Shown here: positions 33,422 to 45,395 of the stretch, piece after piece
Layout of the letters: each line of letters begins with the position of its first letter
Numbering within the stretch: position 1 is the stretch's first letter
From: Spongilla lacustris
Lineage: Eukaryota; Porifera; Demospongiae; Spongillida; Spongillidae
NCBI GenBank assembly: GCA_949361645.1
Contig: OX442415.1
Span: 29,871,362-29,935,361, forward strand
DNA length: 64,000 nt
Reading direction: 5' to 3'
Position numbers and translations under genes: made by a program
The notes under the pieces: generated by a model
What the model saw: the letters and a program-made list of their open reading frames with translations, nothing else
Database searches by the model: none
Told to the model about the DNA's origin: nothing

Positions 33422-34894
33422 GTGGAGAAAGGTTTTTGTCCGCAAGTTGGATTCATTTCATTGACAGTGGTGGCCAACCAGAGTTTCATGATCTACTCTC
33501 ACTGTTTATCCCTAACACCTCAGTTGTGGTATTCATATTCAAATTATCAGAAAGTCTGCACCATAAACCTAAAATTGAATACTTTGACTCATCAGGTCCC
33601 ATTGGTGATCCCCATGATTCATATCTTACACATAAGGAAATCCTGGAGCATTCCCTAAAGACCTTCCATGAGCCAAGTGGCCAAAGCCCTACAATTTTGG
33701 TGATTGGAACACACAAGGACTGTGAACAAAAGTTAGAGATACAAGATTTAAATGAATGCTTGAAACCCATGAAAAGGTCTGTAGTTCCATTTGGAAGTAA
33801 ACTGTTTGCTTCAGTGGACTGCCATAGTCACGAAAGAAAACAAGTAATCGAGGACATCAGAAGATGTGTAATTGAGGCAGATAAAAGGATCGAAAGCAAA
33901 AAGACTCCTCTGGCATGGTTTGGCCTGGAGATGGCACTCATAAAGGCAAGCAAACCAAAAAATGGAGTACTAAATATGGAGGAATGTAAAAAGGAAGCTG
34001 ATAAGTTTCCATTCTTCAGGAACAACAGAGGTCAGTTTGATGCAGCTTTACAACACCTCGTACAGCAGAATATATTCCTTCACTACCCTGAAATACCTCC
34101 TGATATTGTATTTTGTGATCCTCAAGTGCTTCTTAATGAGGTCACCCGTATTGTGCAGTACCATTACATGCTGAATAATTCCAAGCGAGCCAGACTTGGA
34201 GATGAGATAAAGTTTGTAGATAATGGTTATATTTCTACTAATATTCTAAAAACTATCAACAAAGATAATAAGTTAAAACCAGACATATTTCTAAAACTGT
34301 TGTCTCAATTAAATATAATTTCATCTCTTGGAAGGAACAATCATGATTTTTATTTAATGCCAGCACTGCTATCAAATACTAAAAACCCTGATACAATGAT
34401 AAAACAAATTCCTGGCAAGGAAGTTATTCCTCCACTGTGCATCAGATTTGAGGTAGGCTGTGCCCCCAGTGGATTGTTCTGTTCACTTGTGGCCCATCTG
34501 CTACAATCAGAGAATTGGAAGCTATCCATGAACAATGACACACCAAGCTGCTGTTTTCACAACTGTGTTGCCTTTGAATACTGTGAGGAGACTATAGTTA
34601 CCTTGATAGACCTCTTCACACACTTCAGGGTGTATGTCCAGACACCTCCAAATGATGTGTCACTGAACTGTCAGCAGATCCAAGATAAAGTTCACAAATC
34701 CATCGATGAAGTTCATATAAGGTACAAGCTAAAATATGAAGATGCCATTCCCTGTCCTGCACATCCAGGGCAGAACCATGTGGCCATGTGGCGCTCACAT
34801 TCTAAAGAATATTATAAGTGCACAGTTGAAAGTGGCAAAAGTGGGCCTATACCCAAAGGATATGAAGTTTGGAAGAAGGCCTTACGTCTGATAG
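33422..34894 (+). CDS. Gene B Roc G3/G4 and COR-like exon
   Basis: 491 codons, phase 1 at both ends, between acceptor TTTTCAAAAG and donor GTATGTTAA. It begins GGERFLSASWIHFIDSGGQP: the G3/switch II motif DSGGQ is at residues 15-19. The G4-type motif GTHKD is at 96-100. From about residue 200 a COR-like region follows (VFCDPQVLLNEVTRIV), then a Cys-containing part with CPAHPGQNHVAMWRSHSKE near the C-terminus. The classical G4 (N/T-K-x-D) is here T-H-K-D, as in several Roco proteins. It is highly similar to gene A. The final ATA-G joins in frame to the linker exon at 36099. Confidence 0.8.
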
Positions 34895-34899
34895 GTATG

Positions 34900-36095
34900 T
34901 TAAAATAATGATAATGAGAATTATCCTCATTCATAATACGCAAATAATTTTGTCTTCAGGCTGCCATATAACAAAATGTTAAATAGCATATTTGTATATA
35001 GTGGATTGCAGTATTTTGAATACATGATGCAGAGATGTTAATAACACAGAGTATAATGTTGTGACGTATACATGTAGGTGATATAAATAATAGTGATCAC
35101 TAGCACTACCAGCATCCCCTCCACCTCCTTCACCTCACCACTAACATCACCACCATTACTATAATTCCTTACACTGATTTATTTTGCTGTTTTTATAATT
35201 ACTGAAATAAATCTTCACTGTACATGGGTTTAAATAATTTGACATCTATGATGACTACACATTACTACAGGGCCGTAGTCACACTATAACAAGTGGTCCA
35301 ATTACTACTGTGATGGGGGGAGGGGGGTAAATGTTGGCATCAATTGCATGAGAGCATGTAAAGAGTGCGGACCATTTCAAGGTTTATTGGACTTGAGACA
35401 TGGTGAAGATCTGAAGTAGATTTTGCATAACCTGTGCCTCTAGAAAGGTGACAACTCTAGCCAGAAAAGCAAAAGCTGCACACTATCCAGGCGCGAGCGC
35501 ATATAGAGTGGGACCTCTTACAGAAAAAAACTATGTGTGTATGTTTTGGTGGCTGCTGACTACTTCATGACATGAAAAATATGAATAAACAAGAAGCCAT
35601 TGATAAACGTTCAAATCTGTTTTCAGGCTATCTGAGCAGGTGAATACCTTGATATACACACCACAATTTATGATAGTTACCTAGAAATGCATGCAATTCT
35701 AAAATTACATCATCAATATAAATAGCGAACAATCCATTTGAAAGGACAAAATGACATTGCTTGAATATCATTATAGCTTTTATTTGTAAAAAACTTGCCC
35801 TGTTTGGGATGCATGTAAGAATGTATTTGGAAGTAGAAACTATTTCATTTCCATTTATGACCGTACAAAGCATTACACACATATATGGGCACTTTTCTTT
35901 TTGCGTACATGTAGCCACTCTTATACAAAATTACACTGATTTTAATTTCATATAGATTCACCTAGCATGTCAGTAGCAGGCAATTTGGCTGCAGGTTTGT
36001 ATGTAATTGTATCATTGTGGAGCTGTGTTGTATATAAGAGGACTGTTAACTATGAACAACTTTTACATGTGTGTGTTGTGTGTGTGTGTGCCCAT
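34900..36095. other. Gene B intron
   Basis: Contains the CACCTCC/CACCACC-rich stretch (35100-35165) shared with gene A. No additional exon recognised. It ends in a TG repeat just before the acceptor CCCATCAG. Confidence 0.5.
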
Positions 36096-36098
36096 CAG

Positions 36099-36269
36099 CT
36101 GAATGTGGTAGTGAACCACTACCTGGAGTCTACCCTCCACCTGGTAACTATGGTATCACAAACCCTCCAAGTGGCACCTCCCATCCAAGTGGCATGTACC
36201 ATCCTCCACCTAGCACTGGGGCATACCCTCTACCTAACCCTCAAGTTGGCTCTAATGTGAAGCCTGCAG
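36099..36269 (+). CDS. Gene B Pro/Tyr-rich linker exon
   Basis: 57 codons, phase 1 at both ends, between acceptor TGCCCATCAG and donor GTCAGAG. With the preceding G it reads AECGSEPLPGVYPPPGNYG, then NPPSGTSHPSGMYHPPPSTG and AYPLPNPQVGSNVKPA. It is a low-complexity Pro/Tyr/Gly spacer between the COR-like region and the DEATH domain. It is homologous to 21716-21832 of gene C but longer, apparently by internal repeat expansion. Gene A has a short Ser/Thr exon at this position instead. Confidence 0.65.
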
Positions 36270-36274
36270 GTCAG

Positions 36275-37260
36275 AGGTTCTCTTCCCACTTCTGTCACTT
36301 TGGATCACTTTTTCCTTCCCTGCCTCCCATTTGATCCCTCTTTCTTCCCTTATCTCCTCCCCTTCTGTTTCCTCTCCTCTCCTACCATTTCCCCACCTCT
36401 CTTTTCCTTCTCTTCATCCCTTCTTTACACTCCCCCTGCTGTTATATGCATGTTATTAATCTACATATCAATGTCTTACATTGACAATGATGGAATCAGT
36501 AGTGGCATTTCTTCATGCATGAATGGTAAAGGCAGCCTATATGAAATGTTTTAGAATGATGTCAACAGGAATATTGTATATTTGGGCAAAGCAAAGAACT
36601 AACACACTTAGGCATTGGCCTTCTTAATCACTTACAAGATAATTAAAAATCGTTGTACTGAAAAAAGAGTGGACAAACGAAAACATAATTTCTGGGCCAA
36701 CAGAAACACTGGTACTTCAGCTAAATTTATCCATACGTAGACCATTCATCCACACATATGCAAATGTATTCAACTTCTGATTGCCTGTCTGCCTGCAACC
36801 ACCACTCCCTTGCAAACACATACATATTTTTTTACCAGGGATAAAACGCAGTGCCTTTTCACAACAAATTGTTCCATTAATAACTAGATCAGTTAGTAAA
36901 CATTCCCCACATATTTATTTTTCAAGTTTGTTGTTTGTCTGGTAACAAACTGCTTCCATATTGCAAGTCCCAAGAATACCGCAATACACAAATATCAGAA
37001 AAATCCTTCTTGAGTGCTGCAATATGCAAGCAGTTTTCAACCAGTTATATTTTTGCTGCTTTATAATTATCTGGTTCATCAAATACTGTGCCTATATTCA
37101 AGGTATGCTGTAAGGCAGGTCAGGCAGGGATGTTGAGAGTAAGGATTATGGTAGTCATAGGGAACACCACATGACCACAATATGATTTCTGCTACACATG
37201 TATTATGCGCATAGTAGTGAAAGTGATTAGACTAAGTATTGTACAACTACTTTGACATAC
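36275..37260. other. Gene B intron
   Basis: A pyrimidine-rich start (36290-36440) shared with gene C, then AT-rich sequence without exons. It ends TTTGACATACACCACAG. Confidence 0.5.
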
Positions 37261-37267
37261 ACCACAG

Positions 37268-37522
37268 ATCAAAAACCAGATTTGAAAAGGATTCATACAT
37301 TGAAAATCTTAAACTGGCATGGAGTTGGATTGCAGTTGGGGATGGAAAAATACGACCTGGATATCATTGCTCAAGATCACCGACATGATCACAATAGGCA
37401 AAAGGTAGAGATGCTCAGTAAGTGGCTTCAGCAAGACCTCAATGCCACATATGGAAAACTAGCCATGGCACTGCTAGCAGTGAGTGAAGTAGCTTGTGCT
37501 GAACAGCTGGCAAGGGACATTG
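37268..37522 (+). CDS. Gene B C-terminal DEATH-domain exon
   Basis: 85 codons, phase 1 at both ends, between acceptor CACCACAG and donor GTGGGT. It reads DQKPDLKRIHTLKILNWHGV, then GLQLGMEKYDLDIIAQD, a charged loop, MLSKWLQQDLNATYGKLAMA and CAEQLARDIG. The W...G-x-x-L-G-x-x...L-D-I-I and M-L-x-x-W-L pattern is the DEATH fold. It would recruit partners to the GTPase. The counterpart in gene A (4866-5115) is frameshifted, so within this pair only gene B keeps an intact C-terminal DEATH domain. Confidence 0.75.
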
Positions 37523-37575
37523 GTGGGTGATGTGGTGATCTGCTGTATTGTATTTAATGAACACTTTGTAAACAG

Positions 37576-37632
37576 GATTTGTACTGAACAGTACTGCAGC
37601 TAATGCTCTACCTCAAGACAGTGTGGCTGCTT
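37576..37632 (+). CDS. Gene B small exon
   Basis: 57 bases, phase 1 at both ends, between acceptor TTGTAAACAG and donor GTAAGT. With the preceding G it reads GFVLNSTAANALPQDSVAA, a probable unstructured tail. Splice sites and most bases are conserved in gene A (4747-4813), which supports it being a real exon. Confidence 0.55.
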
Positions 37633-37639
37633 GTAAGTA

Positions 37640-38795
37640 TTACAAATGTAGTTGCAATGTTTCAGTTTCATTATTCTGACTATATGACTGATTATGGAGG
37701 GTGTGGCCATTAAATGATGCATATGTAGGTGAAAAAAAAACATTTAGGTAAAGTTTAGGTACAGTGGTAGTAAACTAAGTTTAATGCAGAGAGTTGCTCT
37801 GTGTTATATAGCGTTACTAAGCTGACTATAGTGACGTTGCTAAGGCCAGATGTAAACATATGTTTTGGCAGATGCATGCAATGAACGATCCTACCCAATC
37901 CTATGCTGTGCATGAGTGCCCAATAGCATTGCAGGGCGTCCTTCTCCCCATAACACCCCCTATCCAATCAAATCATCCCAAACTGTTGTCGATATGGTTA
38001 CAGGTTTGTATTGTATTTAAGCGAGGGCTCCATGGGGGCAGCACTCCAGTCATAGCCTTGACTGCGGCCAGTTGCTCACCCACCCTCCGCTCTTCCCCCT
38101 CTCTATTATGTATTTCAATGTGTACATGTACATATATGCATTTTGATCAATGGTGGGCGACACCCTGGGACAGCCACCAAACCATGACCAGCGTCTTGGT
38201 TTGGGACACAGGCCGACCCAATGGTGACCAGCGTCACCCATTGGTCCCTGTAGGCCCAGTGGTACGAGGCACAGCTGCTACATGCCTGGCTGCGGCTGTC
38301 GCCTGCCCCCATTATAGGCCAAACACACCACGATTCTTAGCATGGGGTAGGGGGTACATTTACTCAGCCTGTAAGAGCAATTAGATGGCATTAAGCATCT
38401 ATATATCTATGTGAAAGAATATAAACTATTATTAATTAGTCGTATGTACTATGTTTAGTGATACACCGTGTTAGAATTATAAGTAATTTCAGGGAAGCTT
38501 TCAAATTGTGCTTTGCATATAAAGGTATCGAGTTGCTCAAATACATGTATGGTCAACCCCACTACCACACTATTTCCTTCTGTACGCATTCTCAATCCTG
38601 CATTACAGGGGTAAGAACACTCATGTGATTATATCTCACTAAAATGAGCATTACCAATTGCACTTTGAGCTGTTCCAAATCTAATAACACAGCCACAGGT
38701 CTGTGCAGTCACAGTTTGTGTACACGTACTTCTCTCAGATGTTTGGTGACGTGTATTTTAAGTACCTCTTTTCAGTTGCTGGTACAACCATATCT
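37640..38795. other. Gene B intron, no further exon recognised
   Basis: Open frames at 37860-38384 cross sequence without homologues in the other genes and are not supported. A GC-richer block at 38150-38310 holds diverged repeats of GACCAGCGTC. Confidence 0.4.
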
Positions 38796-38801
38796 TTACA
38801 G

Positions 38802-39127
38802 GTGGCTCTGTGTCTGCTCCAACAATGTGTGGTCTGAAGACCAGTCAAAGGCCTGCTCTGGGTGAAGAGCACAAGGAGAATGCTGAAACACAAAGTAGTG
38901 CCAAACACTTAAAACAACACAGTGCACAAATCATGGGTCCCCCCCCATATGTGTATGATCCTGTTAGTTGTACTTTTTGCAGTATTTTTTCAATTGTACA
39001 TGTAGCCAGTATAATACAAAGTGTTGTAATGCATTTTTTGTATACACGTTCGTACATTGGTTACACATCTTTTAATTCTACTGAAGCACTGCCCATCCTT
39101 GCCACCAAGGCCCTGGCATTTGAATAA
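38802..39127 (+). CDS. Gene B probable last exon
   Basis: Following acceptor ATCTTTACAG, the phase inherited from the small exon gives CGSVSAPTMCGLKTSQRPAL, then a polar Glu/Gln/Lys-rich stretch, PPPYVYDPVSCTFC, a hydrophobic part, and TKALAFE before TAA at 39125-39127. The frame stays open for 108 codons, which supports the junction. The second half looks less protein-like, and true coding may stop at a donor inside. No gene A equivalent was found, so confidence is limited. Confidence 0.4.
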
Positions 39128-39302
39128 CTGATGTAAGGGGAGTAACCCATACTCATATCTTTACTGAAATGTTAATAATACAGACTTACATTCACCTAAC
39201 TACATTATCATAGTTACATATGTAAAAACCTATACTAAGTATTAGTTGCCTGGACCAGCAGAGCTCTAGCATTTACCGTTACATGCTACGTTTCCAATAG
39301 AG

Positions 39303-39640
39303 TCATGTGATTGCCTGGGATTTGGAACAACAATGTAGCTGAGAAGCCAAACAAGATCCAAGTCGGGATAGTGTTTGCTTGGCTTCCGATCCCCAGCACC
39401 CATAATGTTCTACAGCAAGGGGGATACAAACCCAACCTAACTCATTGCACTTGGGTGATTTGCAATATGTTTTCTCTGTTATGTTGCATAAGCTGCAGAC
39501 CCAGCTGTCACACTTGCTTCGGATAAAATCTTGACGTTGTGACAAAAAGATGTAGTACAGCTGGCTTTCCTAATGACCAATTAACATCAGCTGACTATGT
39601 CCTGCTCTTTTATGATCCCCATCCACTTCCAATCACAGGC
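39303..39640 (-). pseudogene. Retroelement ORF fragment, same family as 14455-15150
   Basis: The minus strand reads SPKCNELGWVCIPLAVEHYG, then CWGSEAKQTLSRLGSCLAS, matching DPKCADLGWQYVPLAVENYG and WGPEALKAFSQVASRLA of the plus-strand copy. Further upstream, frame changes are needed to continue the match (39560-39640). Inactive relic. Confidence 0.65.
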
Positions 39641-39869
39641 AACATGTGCAAGGTAACAGAATTCTACCAAAACATATCTCAGATGTAATCTGTTGTGACG
39701 TGTAACCACATCACCACCATATGCATGTTTGCATGTCAGCTAGCGACCACCAAGGCAGTCCAATAATTAAATTATTATCCTTACCATATTAAATACATAA
39801 TACACTCTGAAACACAGACTGTGCTTATATAGCAAAGCCATAGCAATAGCTCTGACCAGTGTCAAGTTT

Positions 39870-40257
39870 TTCCTGGTATACATCCTGCAAAGTGTATACC
39901 CCCAGACTCCATTGAGACACACACATACACAATTAAGCTCACAGCACATAAATTCATTTTTGTCATGTTTCCTTCCTTCTGTTGAGAGGGCAGCTGACCC
40001 TGCTGTGGTACCCGCTTCAACAATATGCATTGAACCATGCAAGCGGCAAGACCACAGAGTAGTCTAGGGCTGCAGGTTTGAAGCATCTGAACCCAATTGG
40101 GCAGAAGAACATCAGCAGGTCTGGTATGCAGATGTTCATGTCCTAGACCACTCCCAGCTACAATGCTAGCACTGACACAAGCAGGTGCACGTGTGTCTTG
40201 TAGTTGATTATGCCAAGGCACAACACATATCAAGCATTCACCACCTATGTCAAGCAT
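39870..40257 (-). pseudogene. Retroelement ORF fragment, second copy
   Basis: The minus strand reads ACVSASIVAGSGLGHEHLHT directly followed by RPADVLLPNW, the same region as GWGHDNSRT and RPADIL at 14740-14775. After a frame change it continues EAGTTAGSAALSTEGRKHDK. It is shifted against the neighbouring fragment at 39303-39640, so two copies or one rearranged copy are present. Confidence 0.65.
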
Positions 40258-40259
40258 AT

Positions 40260-41130
40260 ATATAGCCTGTTCAAGCTGTAGATTATGGAAGCCATTCTAT
40301 CAATAACAGGCATATACATTTTCCATGGCAAGTATATACAAGCCTATATACATTTGCATCCTCAGGATACACTAAGTTGAGATTTTACAGAAATCAATTT
40401 AATTTGCAGAGCACTCAATTGCTGTAGTGAAGGAAGAGGTGCTGGCTACACTTGTTGCTGTCAGATAAAGAAATTCACTCAAAGTATCATCAGGAAAGCA
40501 GACTTGGGTAGAGAAATGAGAAACGTTTTTTTTCTTGTATCGATCAATACTTATTAAAAACTGACAGCCTTGTTTATGGATTTATCATCCATGGCAAGTG
40601 TTTCTTTTTACTATTGTGTTCTTGGATTTGTATAATATGTGGCCACAGAGTTAGTGGTGGATATAGCATGTAGAGATTTACAATGTAAATGATACTTTAG
40701 ATAGTACATGTAACCAGTGTTGCTTAATTGCAAGTTGCACACCAGGCTATTAGTCCTTGAGCATGCAGCACTTGTTGAAAAAGTAAAGAACGTCAGAGAC
40801 TGGGGAAACAAAGCTGAAATTTGGTCTCTTCTCTGTTATAAATTACACCTATAAGTGTATCCACAGACATCCAATCAATCATCAAGAATAATTTCCAGTT
40901 TTAATTATCAGTCCCAAATATATCAGCAGTAGATATTACAGTGCCATTTTGTTGCATAGAGCTCTGTGGGTGTACTATTTCTTTTTCGCTGTTGTCACAT
41001 ATTTGGATCCCTAAGATTAAAATGACTAAATGTCTGTTGCACCACGAATTATGATATTGAAAACATGTACAATTAGTTGTTGTATCTATCCTAACTTGAA
41101 AGCATCCATTATATGAATAAAAAGCAATGA
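40260..41130. other. Intergenic, no gene seen
   Basis: AT-rich, no ORF with a domain and no recognised repeat. Confidence 0.4.
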
Positions 41131-41135
41131 AGCAA

Positions 41136-41235
41136 GTAAATAAAAAACATTCTCCGAGAATGTTTTTTTTATTTACTTTTTACACCACTATTGCCTTTAA
41201 ATCCAACTTTCTCATAGGCTATGAGAAAGCATGTC
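41136..41235. mobile_element. Partial F1-family MITE
   Basis: CAAGTAAATAAAAAACATTC next to its inverse, followed by TACACCACTATTGCCTT and a short CTTTCTCATAGGCTATGAGA hairpin. These are terminal parts of the F1 family without the middle. Confidence 0.6.
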
Positions 41236-41239
41236 CAGC

Positions 41240-42500
41240 AATTGCGGACTTGCGTCACGCGTTAAAAATTAATTGAACGGGAAGTGAATGGAGAAATGTC
41301 TACTAACAAGCACGGTTCTTGTACAGAAGCTAAATCTTAAGTTTACACGGCAGATTATGGTAGTCATAATGATAGGCTATCCTTTGTATATTCTGGTCTC
41401 CGTGGAAATGTGTTCACTACAAATTCGAAACGCAGTTTGGTGTTTATTCCATACTTTGTACATGAAACATGCCAATGTTTAGTTTCTTCTATTTGTTTCC
41501 AATCACTCAGACACAAAATTCAAGTTTACACGTTTGAATATGAATGTCGAACTACCGAGGCAATTTTTAGAGCAAGTGATATATTTTAGAGACCTACACA
41601 CAGAATTCGAATGGCACTTTTATGAACCCCCACTTGAAAATCTGGGACAATGTTAATGAATTATTCATAACTATTGTCATGTTATACATGTATTATAGCT
41701 GTGCCTGGACGTACATGCACCAAGCAAGCACCGTCAGAAGTAAACGTAGGGCGTACGAGGCGCGCGTGCGAACATGCACACTCTAGACTAGCTGCGATCA
41801 GACCAACGTGCTTCTGTAAAGCGATTACCGGTAGGTACACGCGTACAAATGATGCAGTTCTCGGCTAGCGCTAGGCCTACTTCATAATACTATCGACTCG
41901 TCGAGCCACTAGCTAGGACAACTCTAGCTTGCTATAGCTAGCGCTAGGTTTGTGTCGAGTCAGTACCAGTACGTGACGTGCGCAGTAATTAAAAGCAGAT
42001 CGCGATTCGCATCGACATAGCCGGGTGAGTACGTTTTAATAACGTTCACAGATACATTTGTGATTGTGGTAGAAGGACTCTACAAATATGTGGTCGAAAG
42101 ATGTAGGTACTACCGGTAGTATACCAGTCGACATAGCCAAGATGCGTGGTATTTTAAAGGCTAAACAGGGCATACTATTGCGTATCAACCACTCCTTTTC
42201 TAATATCACCAACATAGAGGTGTCGGTGTCTAAAGGTGATGAGCGCTAATTGCGAAGACAGTCGAGCTAGCCAGTGGGTGTGGCTTTAGTAACCGTTTCG
42301 CGCGCGTAGAAGTCACTTTACAATTACCGTATACCGCTCGAGTTCCAGCTAGCTAGCTCCGGTCCTAGCCTAACCGGCCTTGTAACTGGCCTAACTAATG
42401 ACCAAAACCAAATACCAGAGTGTATAATAGTTGCACTTGTTTTAATGACATGTAAAGTAAATAGCCCACGTCACGATCAGGTGATGAAGCTGAATGTTAG
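41240..42500. other. Intergenic, CpG-containing, no gene supported
   Basis: The part from 41740 to 42370 is richer in CG dinucleotides and CTAGC motifs than its surroundings, which may indicate a promoter-like stretch, but no downstream exon could be identified. Confidence 0.3.
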
Positions 42501-42516
42501 AATACAACCTCCTCAC

Positions 42517-42600
42517 ACCTGACCCCTCCCTACACCACACCCCTCCCTACACCACACCCCTCCCTACACCACACCCCTCCCTACCATCACACCCCTCACA
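42517..42600. repeat. Short tandem repeat, 20-bp unit
   Basis: Four copies of ACCCCTCCCTACACCACAC directly before the satellite. Confidence 0.85.
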
Positions 42601-42639
42601 CACCTATTAATGTGTTCTCCAATAAGTTACATGCTAACA

Positions 42640-44345
42640 AGTTTAAGTCATTTGGTCCCCCCAACATATATATACTGCACTGTCTATTGTAGAGTCCGGT
42701 GATAGTTACATAAAAGTCATTTAGCATTTACCTCGCTCACCCCCTCACCCAAACATATGACCCATGCATATTGCTATGGCCACTAAACATTACATAGTGT
42801 CCTAACAATGTCCCAGAGTAGGGGAAACACTTCACTGTCCATTGTTTGAGTCAGGTGATAGAAATTTTAAGTTACACAAAAGTCACTAACTCCCCCCCCC
42901 CCCCCCTCCCCCAAACATATGACCCATGCATATTGCTATGGCCACTAAACATTACATACTGTCCTAACAATGTCCCAGAGTAAGGGAAACACTTCACTGT
43001 CCATTGTTTGAGTCAGGTGATAGAAATTTTAAGTTACACAAAAGTCACTAACCCCCCCCCCCCCCTCCCCCAAACATATGACCCATGCATATTGCTATGG
43101 CCACTAAACATTACATACTGTCCTAACAATGTCCCAGAGTAAGGGAAACACTTCACTGTCCATTGTTTGAGTCAGGTGATAGAAATTTTAAGTTACACAA
43201 AAGTCACTAACCCCCCCCCCCCCCCTCCCCCAAACATATGACCCATGCATATTGCTATGGCCACTAAACATTACATACTGTCCTAACAATGTCCCAGAGT
43301 AGGGGAAACACTTCACTGTCCATTGTTTGAGTCAGGTGATAGAAATTTTGAGTTACACAAAAGTCACTAACCCCCCCCCCCCCCCCCTCCCCCAAACATA
43401 TGACCCATGCATATTGCTATGGCACTAAACATTACATACTGTCCTAACAATGTCCGAAAGTAGGGGAAACACTTCACTGTCCATTGTTTGAGTCAGGTGA
43501 TAGGTTACACAAAAGTCACTAACCCCCCAACCATATGACCCATGCATAGCCACTAAACATTACATACTGTCATAACAATGTCCCAGAGTAGGGGAAACAC
43601 TTCACTGTCCATTGTTTGAGTTAGGTGATAGAAATTTTGAGTTACACAAAAGTCACTAACCCCCCCCCCCCCCCCCCCCCCCTCCCCTAAACATATGACC
43701 CATGCATATTGCTATGGCCACTAAACATTAAATACTGTCCTAACAATGTCCCAGAGTAGGGGAAACACTTCACTGTCCATTGTTTCACTTTGAGTTAGGT
43801 GATAGAAATTTTGAGTTACACAAAAGTCACTACCCCTCCCCCCTCCCCCAAACATATGACCCATGCATATTGCTATGGCCATTAAGCATTACATACTGTC
43901 CTAACAATGTCCCAGAGTAGGGGAAACACTTCACTGTCCATTGTTTGAGTCAGGTGATAGAAATTTTAAGTTACACAAAAGTCACTAACCCCCCCCCCCC
44001 CCCCTCCCCCAAACATATGACCCATGCATATTGCTATGGCCACTAAACATTACATACTGTCCTAACAATGTCCCAGAGTAGGGGAAACACTTCACTGTCC
44101 ATTGTTTGAGTTAGGTGATAGAAATTTTGAGTTACACAAAAGTCACTAACCCCCCCCCCCCCCCTCCCCCAAACATATGACCCATGCATATTGCTATGGC
44201 TACTAAACATTACATACTGTCCTAACAATGTCCCAGAGTAGGGGAAACACTTCACTGTCCATTGTTTGAGTTAGGTGATAGAAATTTTGAGTTACACAAA
44301 AGTCACTAACCCCCCCCCCCCTCCCCCAAACATATGACCCATGCA
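42640..44345. repeat. 160-bp tandem satellite with C tract
   Basis: About 10 copies with a period of 159-162 bases. The landmark ACATATGACCCATGCATATT recurs at about 42752, 42914, 43074, 43234, 43395, 43690, 43849, 44011 and 44171. Each unit ends in a C run of varying length followed by TCCCCC. Units around 43530 and 44330 are truncated. Confidence 0.95.
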
Positions 44346-44349
44346 CTTG

Positions 44350-44720
44350 TTAGGGTACTTTTCAAAAGTTTCCATACCTGTATTGAATAATATAACCATG
44401 TCAAATACAATAAGTGTGAATACACGTAAATCACAAGAAGGCATAAGAATCCAACTACACTTATCAGGATACTGAGTTTCACAATGCACACACTAATGAA
44501 TATAGCTTCTAATGACAGCTGCATAGGAAAATGTTGGCATATTGGATGGAGGATGATCTGTTGAATGGGAGGAGAGAGAGAGGATAATACAACACGCACA
44601 TTGTCAATGGATTGGTTCTCAGTGGCATATGTACCTCTCCATTGCCCCTGCCTCCACCACATTTTGCAGCTTTGCAGGCGTACCATAATGTGCAGATGAT
44701 GGAAGGTAGTCAGGGACCAT
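44350..44720. other. Non-coding spacer
   Basis: No supported gene. The minus-strand frame 44306-44686 starts inside the satellite and has no recognisable domain. Confidence 0.35.
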
Positions 44721-44724
44721 CAAG

Positions 44725-45338
44725 GTTCTGCACGACCACATTAAAGATGGGTAATTATGGAGGACACACATGTATCGGCATGGTACTCGATCTGCTGGCA
44801 TAGGTAGCGCAAGCAGGCCATTACAGCAAGCTTCTCTTCATATTTATTTATCCTATATATGTAGCCAAATACGAAATCTGCATCTTACATCAGATAAGGT
44901 ACAGCTGCAACACACCTACACAACCATATGTGTACATAAGTAAACAATAGGAAAGCATGTTTGGGGGTGGGAAGGGAGGAAAGGAGGGTTGGTGTCACTG
45001 TGTGTAGGGAAGAAGGGTGGTGTGTGGAAGGGAGACAGTGTGTGGGGTGGGGAGAAGAACCATATTTTGAATCAGATAAAAGCACTGTACAAGTAAGGAG
45101 CAGCTGTAAATCAAATAAATAACCACATGTGTACATAGGTAGGTTAGGTGCACAATATGAATATGATATTAACATCACCAGGTCCATGGAAAACATTTCC
45201 TTACTACACTGTACATGTACTGTCTCTAAATCTTTGACCATAATCCTAGGCTACATTATAGCTGTAAGGTCAGTTAGCAATGTGGGAAATAGTAGTTAGT
45301 GTGCCAAGTGTTAAGATACATGTATATGACAAGATCAA

Positions 45339-45395
<57 letters not shown>

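Noticed and set aside
37860..38384. 174-codon ORF downstream of gene B small exon
   Set aside because: The frame required by the small exon hits a stop quickly after the local acceptor, and no domain is recognisable.
19300..39127. Genes C and B as one continuous gene
   Set aside because: Phase 1 junctions would allow it, but a CCCH exon with its own ATG, a retroelement, an LTR tail and a gap lie between, and nothing positively links them.
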